Source of the DNA: Calliopum simillimum
Lineage: Eukaryota; Arthropoda; Insecta; Diptera; Lauxaniidae
DNA length: 64,000 nucleotides
Assembly (NCBI GenBank): GCA_951812925.1
Contig: OX638369.1
Location: 49,967,061 to 50,031,060 of the forward strand
Direction: 5' to 3'
This document shows positions 32,594 through 42,735 of this stretch, piece by piece (position 1 is the stretch's first letter; each line of letters begins with the position of its first letter). Position numbers and translations under genes: made by a program. A model generated the notes under the pieces. That model made no database searches. It saw nothing but the letters and a program-made list of their open reading frames with translations, and had not been told where the DNA came from.

Positions 32594-34212
32594 CTGGAAT
32601 GAAGACGAAAAATGCAGGAAAGAAAACATAAAACATCAGAAAGAAGCTCAGAAATGTGTTAAAAAAAGTGAAAAAAAAAAAAAGAAAAAACACAATTCCT
32701 TCATGTTTTGAGTTGGGTTGGTGCCATGGTATCATGATCATGGTACGACCAGAATAGCGTTTTTTAATTCATGTTTTGTCATAAATCAAAGTTTTTCTGT
32801 TTTGCATCCCAAGTGTTATATTGGATACTGTTGGTGTGTATGTTTCTTCTTTTTTTTAACGCGCAGTGCGTGGCACTGGATTAAATGCAGGCACAAAAGC
32901 AGATCTACTTATGCGGTTCTTTGCGCTGTGTTTATGTTAATAACACAAGGGTACAACAAAAGAACGTGCCGTATGACGCGTGTTCTATTTTTAAAATTAC
33001 GAGAAGAATTTTCTCCTGTTGCCATAATTTATTGTTTTAAGCAGAACTATAAAATATTAATAGACAAATATATGTAATAAAACTCGTGTTGTGAGATTTA
33101 TATTTTTAAAATGTTTATTTTTAAAATGCAAGCATTTCGTGGTATTCCACGAAGTTTTTTTACACCCTACACCAAGGGTATATTCACTTTGCCCTTCCGT
33201 TTGTAACGCACAGAAGGAAGAGTGACAGGTATAGAAAAATATTCACGATAACTCCATTCATATTTTTGATCAGCGACACCTCCTGAGTCGATATAGCCAT
33301 GTTCGTCTGTCTGTTCCATACAAAAAATATATTTAAAACTCTGTATTATTAGGGATAATAAGTACAGGTTCTGAACAAAAAAAATAGACGAACTCGGACA
33401 AGAGGGCGTTGCCCCTCCCATATAAGCAAAAGTTTCAAAATGCTATACTAAAAGCGTTATTTGAAATAATCTAACCAAATTTCACTCAAACACTTAGGAC
33501 AACAAATGCTAGCAAAAAAAAAAACAAGCAAAAAATGCTATGCTGAAGGCGTTTTTTGATAGAATCGACGAAAATTTCCCTCTTATACTCATAACAATAA
33601 GTGCAAACTCTGCGAAAAAAACTAGGCGAACTCGAAAAACAGGGCGTGGCATATCCTATACAAGCAAAATTTACGCACTTCTGTAGTGCAAGCATTATTT
33701 GAGGTAATGAAACCAAATTTCGCACAGAAATTTGAAATTGATATTGCAATATCTGAGCAAGAACTAGTTGAATTCGGTCAATAGGGCGTGGCACCTCCCG
33801 TACAAGCAAAATTTTCAAAATATGTACTATAGTGTAGGGTTTTTAAGCTTTGGCCAGTTTTTTATTTTTTTTTTTATTTATTTTTTATTTTTAAATATAA
33901 AATTTTCAAAGTCACTGAAAATACGCACAGTATTTATATTTCACACAAAAGTTTCAATTTCAGCAGATTCTTAGTCGAAAAAATGCTTTCTTTCACGAAC
34001 AATTAACTAGTGCGATTTATATGAATCAAAACAAAAACGTCCAAAATCTAAAATGTAAATTGGGATATATTGTCCCAGCCGGGTCGAAAGGGTTAAATGA
34101 TTTTCATAGACCTCGAAAAATCGATAAGATCCAGAGATTCCTTGGGATCTCTCCGAAAGTACACTTCTCGGCATAACATTCTATGAGTTTAAAGTGAAAA
34201 TAAAGTACTCAC
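32594..34212 (-). other. Upstream Lrch intron or 5' flank, with a Helitron-like copy
   Basis: The acceptor at 32594 proves an exon further upstream. The stretch contains a diverged Helitron-like copy (33148-33860). No conventional exon was recognised apart from the candidate microexon at 34213. Confidence 0.6.
33148..33860 (+). mobile_element. Helitron-like element 2, diverged
   Basis: CACCCTACACCAAGGGTATA and CACTTTGCCCTTCCGTTTG mark the 5' part. It has three or four tandem internal units with AGGGCGTGGCAC(C)TCCC and ends at GTAGGGTTTTTAAGCTTTGG then CCAG, where the hairpin and CTAG tail are lost into a T-rich run. Confidence 0.6.
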
Positions 34213-34231
34213 TGTATAAATTGTTTGGTAA
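34213..34231 (-). CDS. Candidate 19-nt Lrch microexon
   Basis: On the minus strand TTTGTTCAGTTTTGCAG precedes TTACCAAACAATTTATACA, followed by GTGAGT. Read in phase 0 this gives LPNNLY plus one base, which fits exactly the one base required by the next exon at 32593 and gives an LRR-like LPNNLYNLSRNRF. Against it: vertebrate LRCH proteins have Asp at the junction where this gives Asn, and 19 nt is very short. Chance splice-like sites are possible. Confidence 0.3.
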
Positions 34232-34490
34232 CTGCAAAACTGAACAAATTGAAATGTTTGAATATGGATGGAATCTTTTCGTAATACAGAGCACTATCGA
34301 CGAACACATAAACTTGAAATTCACAATAATTTTTTTTTTTTGATAATTGTGATTAACTAAAAAGTTCGCAATTTTGTTTTTATAAAATCTAATACCAGAT
34401 TCGTAATCAGCTACCCCAAAAAACCCCCGACTAACTTTTTTTGTCGGATTTAGGAAGATAATTGTGCAAATCATCCGCCATTTTGAATCC

Positions 34491-34521
<31 letters not shown>

Positions 34522-34622
34522 CAATTCAGATTCATATGGCAAAAACGAAAAAAAAAAATACTTTTTGCTCAAAACTTTTATTTCTTCACAGAATGGATGC
34601 CCAAATTTGCAAGAAAAATCTA

Positions 34623-35435
34623 CGGAGGGCCTAACAAATGTTCGCTGATTAGGTGTGATGTTATTAATTTTTAGTAAATCAAAAAATTGCGTACTATTTG
34701 TTATAGTCTTACGATATATCATTTTAATTTTCAGAGAGATCGGTCAAAATGAAGAGAAGAAAACGTAAAATTCATGAACGTCAGCAGATATTCCAGTGCC
34801 AACGCAGCAAGAGATTCGGTTTGCTATTCTTTTTGGATTTTGACGTAAGCTCAAGCCTGTGGAAATATTTAGTGAATGACAAATAGCATTTGAAGTTAAT
34901 GCGCCACCCCTCGTGACAATTTCAAAGTGGTTCCGAAGATTCTAGACAGGTAATTTTTCTGTGGCGGACGAACCTCGGGAAAGTGTAGCCCTGGTGAAGT
35001 CTATAATTGACGAAGATCCATGATTGACCCAGGAAATTATTGCTGAGGAACTGGGCTTGAATGCCATGGCTGTATCACGAATATTAAGAAATGATCTTGG
35101 ATACACGAAGAAATCTGCACGATGGGTTCCTAGAATTTTAAGTGATGCTCAAAAAGAGACACGTGTGCGTTTTGCTAAGTATTTTCTTGAAAAATTCAAA
35201 CACGGAGAGCCTAGCACTTTCAAGAAAATTGTAACAGGTGATGAAGCATGGTTTTACAAGTACGACCCTGAAACCAAACAACAATCCATGGAGCCCAGTT
35301 TACTTCACCAGAGAGAAAGTTGTAGTTGCTTTTCCTTTGGAAAAAGGTTCAGACGGTTACTGCAAAGTGGTATACTGAAACCTGCTTACAAAGTTTTCCA
35401 AAATTTATTGGGAAAACGCCAAAAAAATTGAGCTA
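34623..35435 (+). mobile_element. DD34D mariner, second copy, 3'-truncated
   Basis: It starts CGGAGGGCCTAACAAATGTT after TA, like the element at 7977. The transposase start (MKRRKRKIHER) is frameshifted. A better-preserved frame from 35024 reads EIIAEELGLNAMAVSRILRN, LGYTKKSARWVPRILSDAQK, FKKIVTGDEAWFYKYDPETK (first Asp with intact GDEAW). About 100 nt around the expected VWSHEGA block is missing, and the copy ends after LLGKRQKN near 35435 without the second and third Asp or a 3' terminal repeat. Confidence 0.82.
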
Positions 35436-36780
35436 CACTACGATACACACCAATTTTATTGCGTATAATGTCAAGAAATAAATCTTTCAGAAATTATAAT
35501 CCATTTGATACAGCAAAATTACAAATTTTAGCCACCAGAGTGAAACTTTTTTTTTTGTTCAGTTGTTCTCGTTGGTTCTTTCCACCTTATCCACAGGGTG
35601 AAGATTATTTTTCTATTATTTTTGCTTAACAGTTACCAAAAATGCTTTGAAGGCATTTTACTTGCCGCATTATTATCCTGCAATTTAAAAGAGTATGATA
35701 CGCTTTACTTTAACAACTAGAAGTAAAATTTAATAAAACTCCTCCCCATTTTACAGAACTCTATTTTTAGCTATGAAATATTAAATAAATCTTATTTTCC
35801 AGTTGACCATCAATCCATGTGACATTTTTTCTTCGTAATTCATTACATCAATTGTTTTTGTTGCTACTGTTGCCACATCTGCTGCTGTTTGTTATCATTC
35901 TCATGTCACTGATTTAACATTTAGTTGACATTATTGCTAACTACTTGAATGGACTGACAACTTTACGATATTCTCCGTCTACAGTGGAAACCCAAACAGA
36001 TGACCACAATTGCAAGCTGTGCGCGGCAGCGTTTGCTGCAGTTCAGTTCAATGCAGTTGAGGTTTTTCTTTATAGCAATTGCCGCTCAACCAGTTACATA
36101 AATTGTTTTTAAAGCAATTTTTTTTATAAATTAATTTGTTGCTGCAACATTTTACACACATTTTGCGTTGCTATGTTAAATGCGTTGGTAAAAATGCAAC
36201 CCTGAGCGATGCAACTTACGCGCAGCGTGCAATATTTTTTATTTTTTGCACAATTAATTCATTGTTTTTATTATGGTTGCTCTGTTGTTGTTGCTGCTGG
36301 ACAACCCAGTGCATTTACTGTTGCATAAATATGTGCAATTGCTGAATTATTTTCTCCGGCTGCTGCTGTTGTTGTTTTATCGTATGTTTTTTGTATGTTT
36401 TCATATGCAATTTAATTTTGCTAATTAAAAAATTATTTAAATGTTGCAATTAGGGAATTGAGAACAACACGTTCCATGCGGTTGGCAACATTGGATTGCG
36501 GAGCCACTCAGAATGAGCTCATTTTTAAATGAATAAATTACGATGTACAAAAGAATTGGATTGCCTGTGTATTTCACTTGAGTTCCTATAGTTAGTTAAT
36601 TTATGAATGAGAAAAGCTTTTCGTTGTAGGTGGAACACATAAAAGATGAAAGAAAAAGAGATCATCAGGAAACAAATGGGATTGTGTGAAATTTAGAGTG
36701 CTTTACAACAAAAATACTCAAATTGCAGAGTTCTATGTTCACTTTCTTTAATCATTTTGGTCAAACATTCTTCGGTATTT
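35436..36780. other. No gene recognised; trinucleotide-rich patches
   Basis: TTGTTGTTGCTGCTG-like runs occur at 35855-35895, 36280-36305 and 36355-36375. A GC-richer segment at 36000-36065 (GCTGTGCGCGGCAGCGTTTG and nearby CAGTTCAGTTCAATGCAG) resembles fly 5' UTR/promoter sequence, but no start codon or donor supports a transcript. Confidence 0.35.
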
Positions 36781-36999
36781 GGGGTTTGCACAACACGTTT
36801 TGTTGGAGTTTTAAGACATTTCGTTTCCAGATACGTAATGTCTTGTACTCGCTTTTTATTTATCAAATACTTCAGTTCAGTGTCGCGTGTAAATGTCTAC
36901 CAATGCATTGCAACTTGCAAGTGTTACCCTACCATAATAACGTTTTATACTGACCTGAAGAAATTGTTTGTATGAAATACTGTATTAGAATGAGTTTTT
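36781..36999. mobile_element. hAT-like MITE, copy 3, truncated
   Basis: It starts GGGGTTTGCACAAC and follows copy 2 through TAATGTCTTGTACTCGC, CAGTTCAGTGTCGCGTG and TTTTATACTGACCTGAAG, then loses similarity. The right end is absent. Confidence 0.7.
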
Positions 37000-37199
37000 T
37001 TTTAATTTTTGGGCCCAACGTACTGCAGTTTGGCTTGTTAGCATTGCCACCGAGGAGAAAATGCGCCTCATCTGAAAATTTTTTTTTTTTTTTCATGTTT
37101 CGCATCGGTCTATTCATACACATAACTAGAGTTTGCCTTGTAGCTGAAATTCGAACATTTTAGTTTGACTTGAGAAAACTCATTAGTAACCATATCTGT

Positions 37200-37456
37200 G
37201 TATTTCTATATAGGGGCGTGTCACTACTTACAAGAAACAAAAAGATTTTATATCATGCCTTGGCGGTGCGATAAATCACAAATTTAGGGGCGTGGTACCA
37301 CCCAAAAAAAAAAAAAAAACGAAGTTGCTATTACTCTTCATTAGTGTTAGACAAATCTCGTATTTTTTCATAAGGGGCGTGGTAAAAAGTTTTTAAAATC
37401 TTTGAAGGTTCAACCTATCTCCATACCGAATTGTTGAAAATTCGACGCAACATTTA
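37200..37456 (+). repeat. GGGGCGTGG(T/C)AC repeat, left of a Tc1 insertion
   Basis: Repeated cores AGGGGCGTGTCACTAC, AGGGGCGTGGTACCACCC and AAGGGGCGTGGTAAAAAG lie about 80-90 bp apart. The family continues after the Tc1 element at 38383-38450 with ATTATCGTTCCTTAGTGTTA. Confidence 0.55.
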
Positions 37457-37615
37457 CAGTCTGTTAAATAAGAGCGTGGTCACGATTACTCGCGATCGGT
37501 AAAGTATAATGCTGTAATTTTTTTTTCTCACACAGAGGGCAGTATTGTCCTTCATGCTTCGTGAAAGTGAATCAGCTGACCACTCTTTTCAATGCGTTCT
37601 CAGCATTTTTCCAAA

Positions 37616-38041
37616 ATGAGTACCGCGTACGCGTCGCGCTTTGAAGCCGTTTTTTTGTGTTTGCACCCCAAAGGTCCCAAAATGACCCAAGCGGCGGCTG
37701 CGAAGTATATGCAAAAGTCGAAACAGTTTGTGAGTAAGTGGGTGAATCGCTTCAAAGAAGAAAAAAATGTCGATGACTTTCCAAATCGCGGGTCTGTCGG
37801 TGTAGTGACGGAAAAACAGGAAAAACTGATCTGTGCTCTATTGTCGAAAAATCCAACATTAACTTTGCGTGAAGGTGCTTCGAAATTGTCCCAAAAAGGT
37901 TTGAATATCTCCCACGGAACTATTCGTAATCATTTGATTGCAAATAGTGTGAAATACCGAAGTACTTTGCAAAAACCGATGCTCAGTGAAAAACATGTCC
38001 AAAAACGTCTTGAATGGGCCAAAGACAAAATGGTGTCGTGA
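37616..38041 (+). pseudogene. Tc1-like transposase N-terminal half (DNA-binding)
   Basis: The open frame of 141 residues starts MSTAYASRFEAVFLCLHPKG and includes AAKYMQKSKQFVSKWVNRFK (first helix-turn-helix), DFPNRGSVGV, and SKLSQKGLNISHGTIRNHL (second helix-turn-helix). It ends EWAKDKMVS at the deletion point, just before the first catalytic Asp would appear. Frame open, catalytic core absent. Confidence 0.85.
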
Positions 38042-38271
38042 CTTTGGATTGGCCGTCTCAGTCGCCCGATGCCAATCCAATTGAAAACGTTTGGGCGCAA
38101 ATGAAGATGAAGCTTCAGAAAAACCGACCCTGCAACTTGAAACAGCTGGTTCGACGCATTCACAAAATTTGGAGGTCGTTTTCAGAAGAGTATGCGCAAA
38201 ATCTTGTTCAAAGTATGTCGCGAAGATGTCACGCTATAATTGATGCTGGGGGTGATTGGACCTGCTATTAA
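38026..38271 (+). pseudogene. Tc1-like transposase C-terminal block
   Basis: In a different frame from the N-terminal part: TLDWPSQSPDANPIENVWAQ, then MKLQKNRPCNLKQLVRRIHK to GGDWTCY and stop. PIEN carries the third acidic residue (Glu, DD34E). The first two Asp residues were lost in the internal deletion, and the two halves are out of frame. Confidence 0.85.
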
Positions 38272-38524
38272 TGTATTTGCATTGAAGTTTTCGATCAAAT
38301 AAATCAATATTAAAAAGAATTTTCGCAATGGGTATTTTCATTTTCTCACAACAATGACCACGCTCTTATTTAACAGACTGTAGCTGTGAAACAAAAAATT
38401 AAGATTATCGTTCCTTAGTGTTAAGATTAGGTTTAAGTGGTGGCAAATTACCCACCCATAGACCAAAAAGGTTCACCACATCATCCCGGACGTTGAGTCA
38501 TTTAAGCTCCTAATGAATAATAGG

Positions 38525-39817
38525 TACCGTAAGCAGGGGTGACTTTGATACAAAAAAAACAGGTTTTTCAAGTTTAGGAGCTTATAATTTCAACAATTTT
38601 AATTAAGTTAATGGTTTCATTGCTCTAAATTTTTCGTGGGGGCTTCAGCTTTGATCTCATGTTATAAAATTTTTACGAATTAATTACAGTTATTTTTAAA
38701 TAATGTTATTGTAAGTGGGTTAAAGTCACCTCAAGGGTGGGGTGACTTTAACCAAAAAATTTCATTCATTGATTTAACATGCTATACCTTCAAAGATGCA
38801 AAATCAGAGTATAAGGTTTTGTTAACTTGCGTTCTCTCAATATTTTGGTATATTTGTATAGGCAATCAGTCTAGTTTATGGAATGTTTTTAAGGTCGCGA
38901 TTAAAAAAAAACTAAAATTTTTGATAAATTCGGTTTCAACCTTTGGTATGTTTTAATTATTTGTACATATGTTACATCAAATAACAATACTGATATTTAG
39001 GGCTTAGCAAAACTTAAAAAATCCACAAAAACAAGTTAAAAATCCATTGCAAATTAGAAAATAAAAAATACTTGATTCAAAAAATTTAAAAAACAAAAGA
39101 AATTCTTAGTAGGAAACTTCAAAAATTCCTCTTTTGTTAAAGGGCTTCGGTGGCTTAATTTTTTGCAAAATTACCTAAATAAATAATAACAAATATCCTT
39201 TTTGGGTTCTCATTTAAATATTAAATTGTTTTACAAAGATCAAAAGGAAAAAATAATTTCACTTTGGCGAAAGACTAGACTTTATTTTCACTACAGTTCA
39301 CCATACCCAGTGTTTTGGGCGTCAATATGGCCCGAGTTTGGGTTTCTTTTGAGCCAGCCTAACAATACAAAGTTTTTTGGGGGTGACTTTCAACCGGTCC
39401 AAAGTCACCCCAAAAACGTTGTTTTCTAACATACTCCTATATAAAAATGCATTAAAAATACTTAGAGGCAAATATATCGATGAAAGTCGATTGATTAGGG
39501 AAGAAAATTAAACAATAATTTTAGTGATATCATTCACCCAACGCCAGCTATTTTCCTTCTAGTCAATAAGTAGTAATTTTCTGAGCGTTAAAAAATGCTA
39601 CATAAGACAACTTTTCGAAAATGCACCAATATATCTGTAAGTTCGCGCTCAAATCAAATATTGAAAACAGACGCTAAAAGCCAATACTTCAAGGTTACAC
39701 ATTGACCAAATACAAATCGATAACTAGTCCTCGAGATGAAAATATTACGATTTTAATCTTTTTTTTCTTGCCGGTTAAAGTCGCCCCCAGATGTCAAAGT
39801 CACCTCTGTTTACGGTA
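38525..39817. mobile_element. 1.3-kb non-autonomous element with GGGGTGACTTT motif array
   Basis: The left end TACCGTAAGCAGGGGTGACT and the right end, inverse of TACCGTAAACAGAGGTGACT, form inverted repeats of about 24 bp. Inside, GGGGTGACTTT or its complement recurs near 38717, 38743, 39390, 39408 and 39772. No convincing open frame and no clear target duplication. The superfamily is not assigned. Confidence 0.75.
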
Positions 39818-40919
39818 GTTATTGATTTTTAATCAAAATAATTATTGTTAAAGTATTGAAAAACAACATCTGACAAAAATTTCACCAATATACAAGAGCA
39901 ATAAACTTTTTATAAACGACGAAATCATTTCAATCTATTATGCCATAAAATAAAAAATAAAAAACCGCCAAACTGTTGGAATACAATCAAGTTGTTATTA
40001 GACATTCTACAAATGCTACCAATCATAACACATTTTGAATTTATTTTATTTCTGACACTTAAGTTTTGTGATTTGCCAAAATCTATAGAATTTCAGAAAT
40101 AAAATAATTTTGTTATATCAAAACTGCATAAACTGCCAAATGTATACAAACTTAGTTGCGTCTATAAATATTGGCAACATGCCAACTGACTTTCAGCAAA
40201 ATTTCTTTGTTTAAATGCGTTCGTTTATGCTAAAATACAGCAGCAGCAACAGCAGCAGCAATCCGCTCTCGGTCATGTTTGTAAACAAGTCTCATAAACG
40301 CGTTAAGTATTCTTGGCTCTATGCCAATAAATAAATATTATTGGCAATGGGATTTTGTATTATGCCTTTTGGTGGTGAAATTAGGATGAGGTTATTTATT
40401 GTAGGCTCTTTTGTGTAAGATTTTTCAATAGATCTATGCAAATTAGTTCTTAAAAAAACCAGCAAGCAATCCGTTCTGTCAAAATTTGACAATGAAAAAT
40501 AAACAACTTAAAGGGCCCTTAAAAGTGGCAATGATCTTGTTATTACCCAATTTAATAAAATTTATTTTGATAAACGAAGCGGTTAGTCACATTGTTCTTA
40601 CCCGATTTTTTTAATGAGTTCAATTTTGAAAACGATTGGTCAGTCTATCCTTTTTATGACCAGAATGATCCAATCACAGTTCTGACACTTTTCAAGGGAT
40701 AGCAGGGATTGGATCATAAGCTTAATAATATGAAGATTATTAGATGACAAGCAGAAGTTTAAATGTAAACTTTGAATTTAAACGTTTGGAAGGGATGGCC
40801 TACTTTGGCATTAATCACCCCATATGTATGAAAAACATGACTACGATCGTCATAAATCAAGTTTGCAAGTATAACTGGTAAATATCTGGTGTTTAACCAG
40901 GAACAAAAATAAATTAAAA
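39818..40919. other. AT-rich DNA, nothing recognised
   Basis: A short CAGCAGCAGCAACAGCAGCA run lies at 40241-40260. No supported exon. Confidence 0.4.
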
Positions 40920-41375
40920 TCGAAAAAAATATTTGTAAAAAACAAAAAAAAAAAACCAAAAAAAAAAACAAAACAAAAAACAAAACAAAAAACAAAAAAA
41001 AAACAAAAAAAAACTATTGTAAAAAAACTAAAAAAACAAAAAAAAACAAAAAAAAAAAAAAAAAGAACAAAAAAAAACAAAAAAAAAACAAAAAAAAATA
41101 CAAAAAAAACGAAAGAAAAAATAAAATAAAAACAAAAAAAAAATAAAAAAAAATACAACAAAAAAAAATAAAAAAAAATACAACAAAAAAAAATAAAAAA
41201 AAATACAACAAAAAAAAATAAAAAAAAATACAAAAAAAAAAACAGAAAAAAACATTGCAAAAACAATACAAAAAAATAAAAAAATTAAAAAAAGGTAACA
41301 AATAAAAAAAGATAAATAAAAATAAATAAAATAAGAAATTAATTTTAAAAATAAAATACATTAAAAAACGCAAAA
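40920..41375 (+). repeat. A-rich array, A(7-12)C / A(8-9)T tandem units
   Basis: About 450 bp of almost pure A with periodic C or T. A clear tandem unit AAAAAAAAATACAAC with an A9T spacer (about 25 bp) repeats four times at 41130-41235. Frames on the minus strand are Phe-rich artefacts. Confidence 0.9.
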
Positions 41376-41844
41376 AAATGAATGTTAGGGCAGAGTTTTC
41401 ATAAGTAGATATCGCTTATTTACCACAAGAACGGCACAACTCAAAAAAAGCGAATTTGAGCTAATGATGCAGAATTATGCGTTATATTTTAAAATTTCAT
41501 ATTAATATCTTTTATGGTCACCATTTGAGAACGAAATAACTTTATCAATTAAAAACTTTAAACGTACTTTCTGCAAAATCGAGTTTTTTGACTTGTACCG
41601 TTCTTGTAGTAAATCAACGATATGAATGTCTTATTCCAACTCCGGTATTACTACTGTCCTTATTACATAATTTTCCTTTGTTACTAATTATTTCCTTCTC
41701 TTTTCCTTAATTTTCTGGGGGTTTCAACGAACTATATAAAAATTAGCGTCACATTGAGGTTTAACGACTGGATAACACAATACAAACATAAAAAATTCAA
41801 ACAACTTGTTGAGTGCTGTTCCTGAAAGTACTTTATGATACATA
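41376..41844. other. AT-rich DNA, nothing recognised
   Basis: No supported gene. It ends where the terminal repeat of the next element starts. Confidence 0.35.
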
Positions 41845-42733
41845 AAGGGTCCGCCATCTAACGTTTTTTTTTTTTCAACTAGTGCTTATTTCGTGAATGG
41901 TAACACTTAGCTCATGTCTGATTTGACAGATAATTAGTTTTATCCTTCCGCTGAACAACGCTTCGATAAGTGGGCCTGCGATCGACTTACAGAAGATACC
42001 GATTTTGCCAAAAAAATCATCTTTTCAGATGAAGCTCATTTTGATCTTGGCGGGTATGTAAACAAGCAAAATTGTCGAATTTGGGGCACAGAAAACCCGC
42101 ACGCATACATTGAAAAGCCGCTGCACCCAAAACGAGTCACTGTTTGGTGCGGATTTTGGTCCAGAGGCATAATTGGGCCATTTTTCTTCGAAAATGAGCA
42201 AGGAGTGGCCGTTACAGTCAATGGCGATCGTTATCGGGCCATGTTGAACGAATTTTTGTTCACAATTAAAGAGGAGGATATTGGCAACATTTGGTTTCAA
42301 CAGGACGGCGCTACGTGCCACACAGCCGAAGCTACACTCGATGTTTTGCGCCCTGTTTTTGAAGATCGCATTATCAGAGCTGATGTCGTTTGGCCACCTC
42401 GGAGCTGCGATTTGACACCGTTGGACTATTATTTGTGGGGTGCCCTCAAAGATAAGTGTTACGCCGACAAGCCAGAGACAATTGACGCTTTAAAGGACAA
42501 TATTCGTGAAGCCATTGGTGAAATACAACTGCACACAATCGATAATGTGCTTAAAAATTGGGCCGAACTTGTAGGCTACTGCATGGCCAGCCGAGGCAGC
42601 CATTTGAATAAAATTATTTTCCATTTTTAACCGGAAGGATTGTACTTTCGAATAAAAAAGGAAATTTGAGAAAATATCCAGTAGTTTTTTTTTATAGAAT
42701 GTGCAAGAAAAAAAAGTTATTTGGCGGACACTG
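41845..42733 (+). mobile_element. Mariner-like element keeping only the catalytic half (889 bp)
   Basis: The left end AAGGGTCCGCCATCTAACGT and the right end, inverse of CAGTGTCCGCCAAATAAC, are flanked by TA (41843-41844, 42734-42735). The left leader jumps within about 90 bp into the catalytic domain; the DNA-binding half has been deleted. Confidence 0.82.
41938..42630 (+). pseudogene. Mariner-like transposase catalytic domain, open frame without N terminus
   Basis: About 230 codons without a stop: FAKKIIFSDEAHFDLGGYVN (first Asp), VTVWCGFWSRGIIGPFFFEN, GNIWFQQDGATCHTAEATLD (second Asp), VVWPPRSCDLTPLDYYLWGA (third Asp), ending GSHLNKIIFHF. All three acidic residues are present; counting gives 39 residues between the second and third. 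No ATG occurs before 42232, after the first Asp, so a complete catalytic domain could only be made by fusion or from a non-AUG start. N-terminal binding domain missing. Confidence 0.85.
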
Positions 42734-42735
42734 TA

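Larger units (their letters stand above)
37457..38380 (+). mobile_element. Tc1-like element, internally deleted (924 bp)
   Basis: The terminal repeats are CAGTCTGTTAAATAAGAGCG and its inverse, with TA on both sides (37455-37456, 38381-38382). Nearly identical at both ends to the 434-bp copy at 14801-15234. It holds the DNA-binding part and the last catalytic block of the transposase, but not the region between them. Confidence 0.92.

Noticed and set aside
36000..36065. Promoter or 5' UTR of Lrch
   Set aside because: Initiator-like CAGTT words and higher GC, but no donor, start codon or TATA placement that could be tied to either strand.
40759..41373. Long Phe-rich minus-strand frames
   Set aside because: Translations of the A-rich array; low complexity only.
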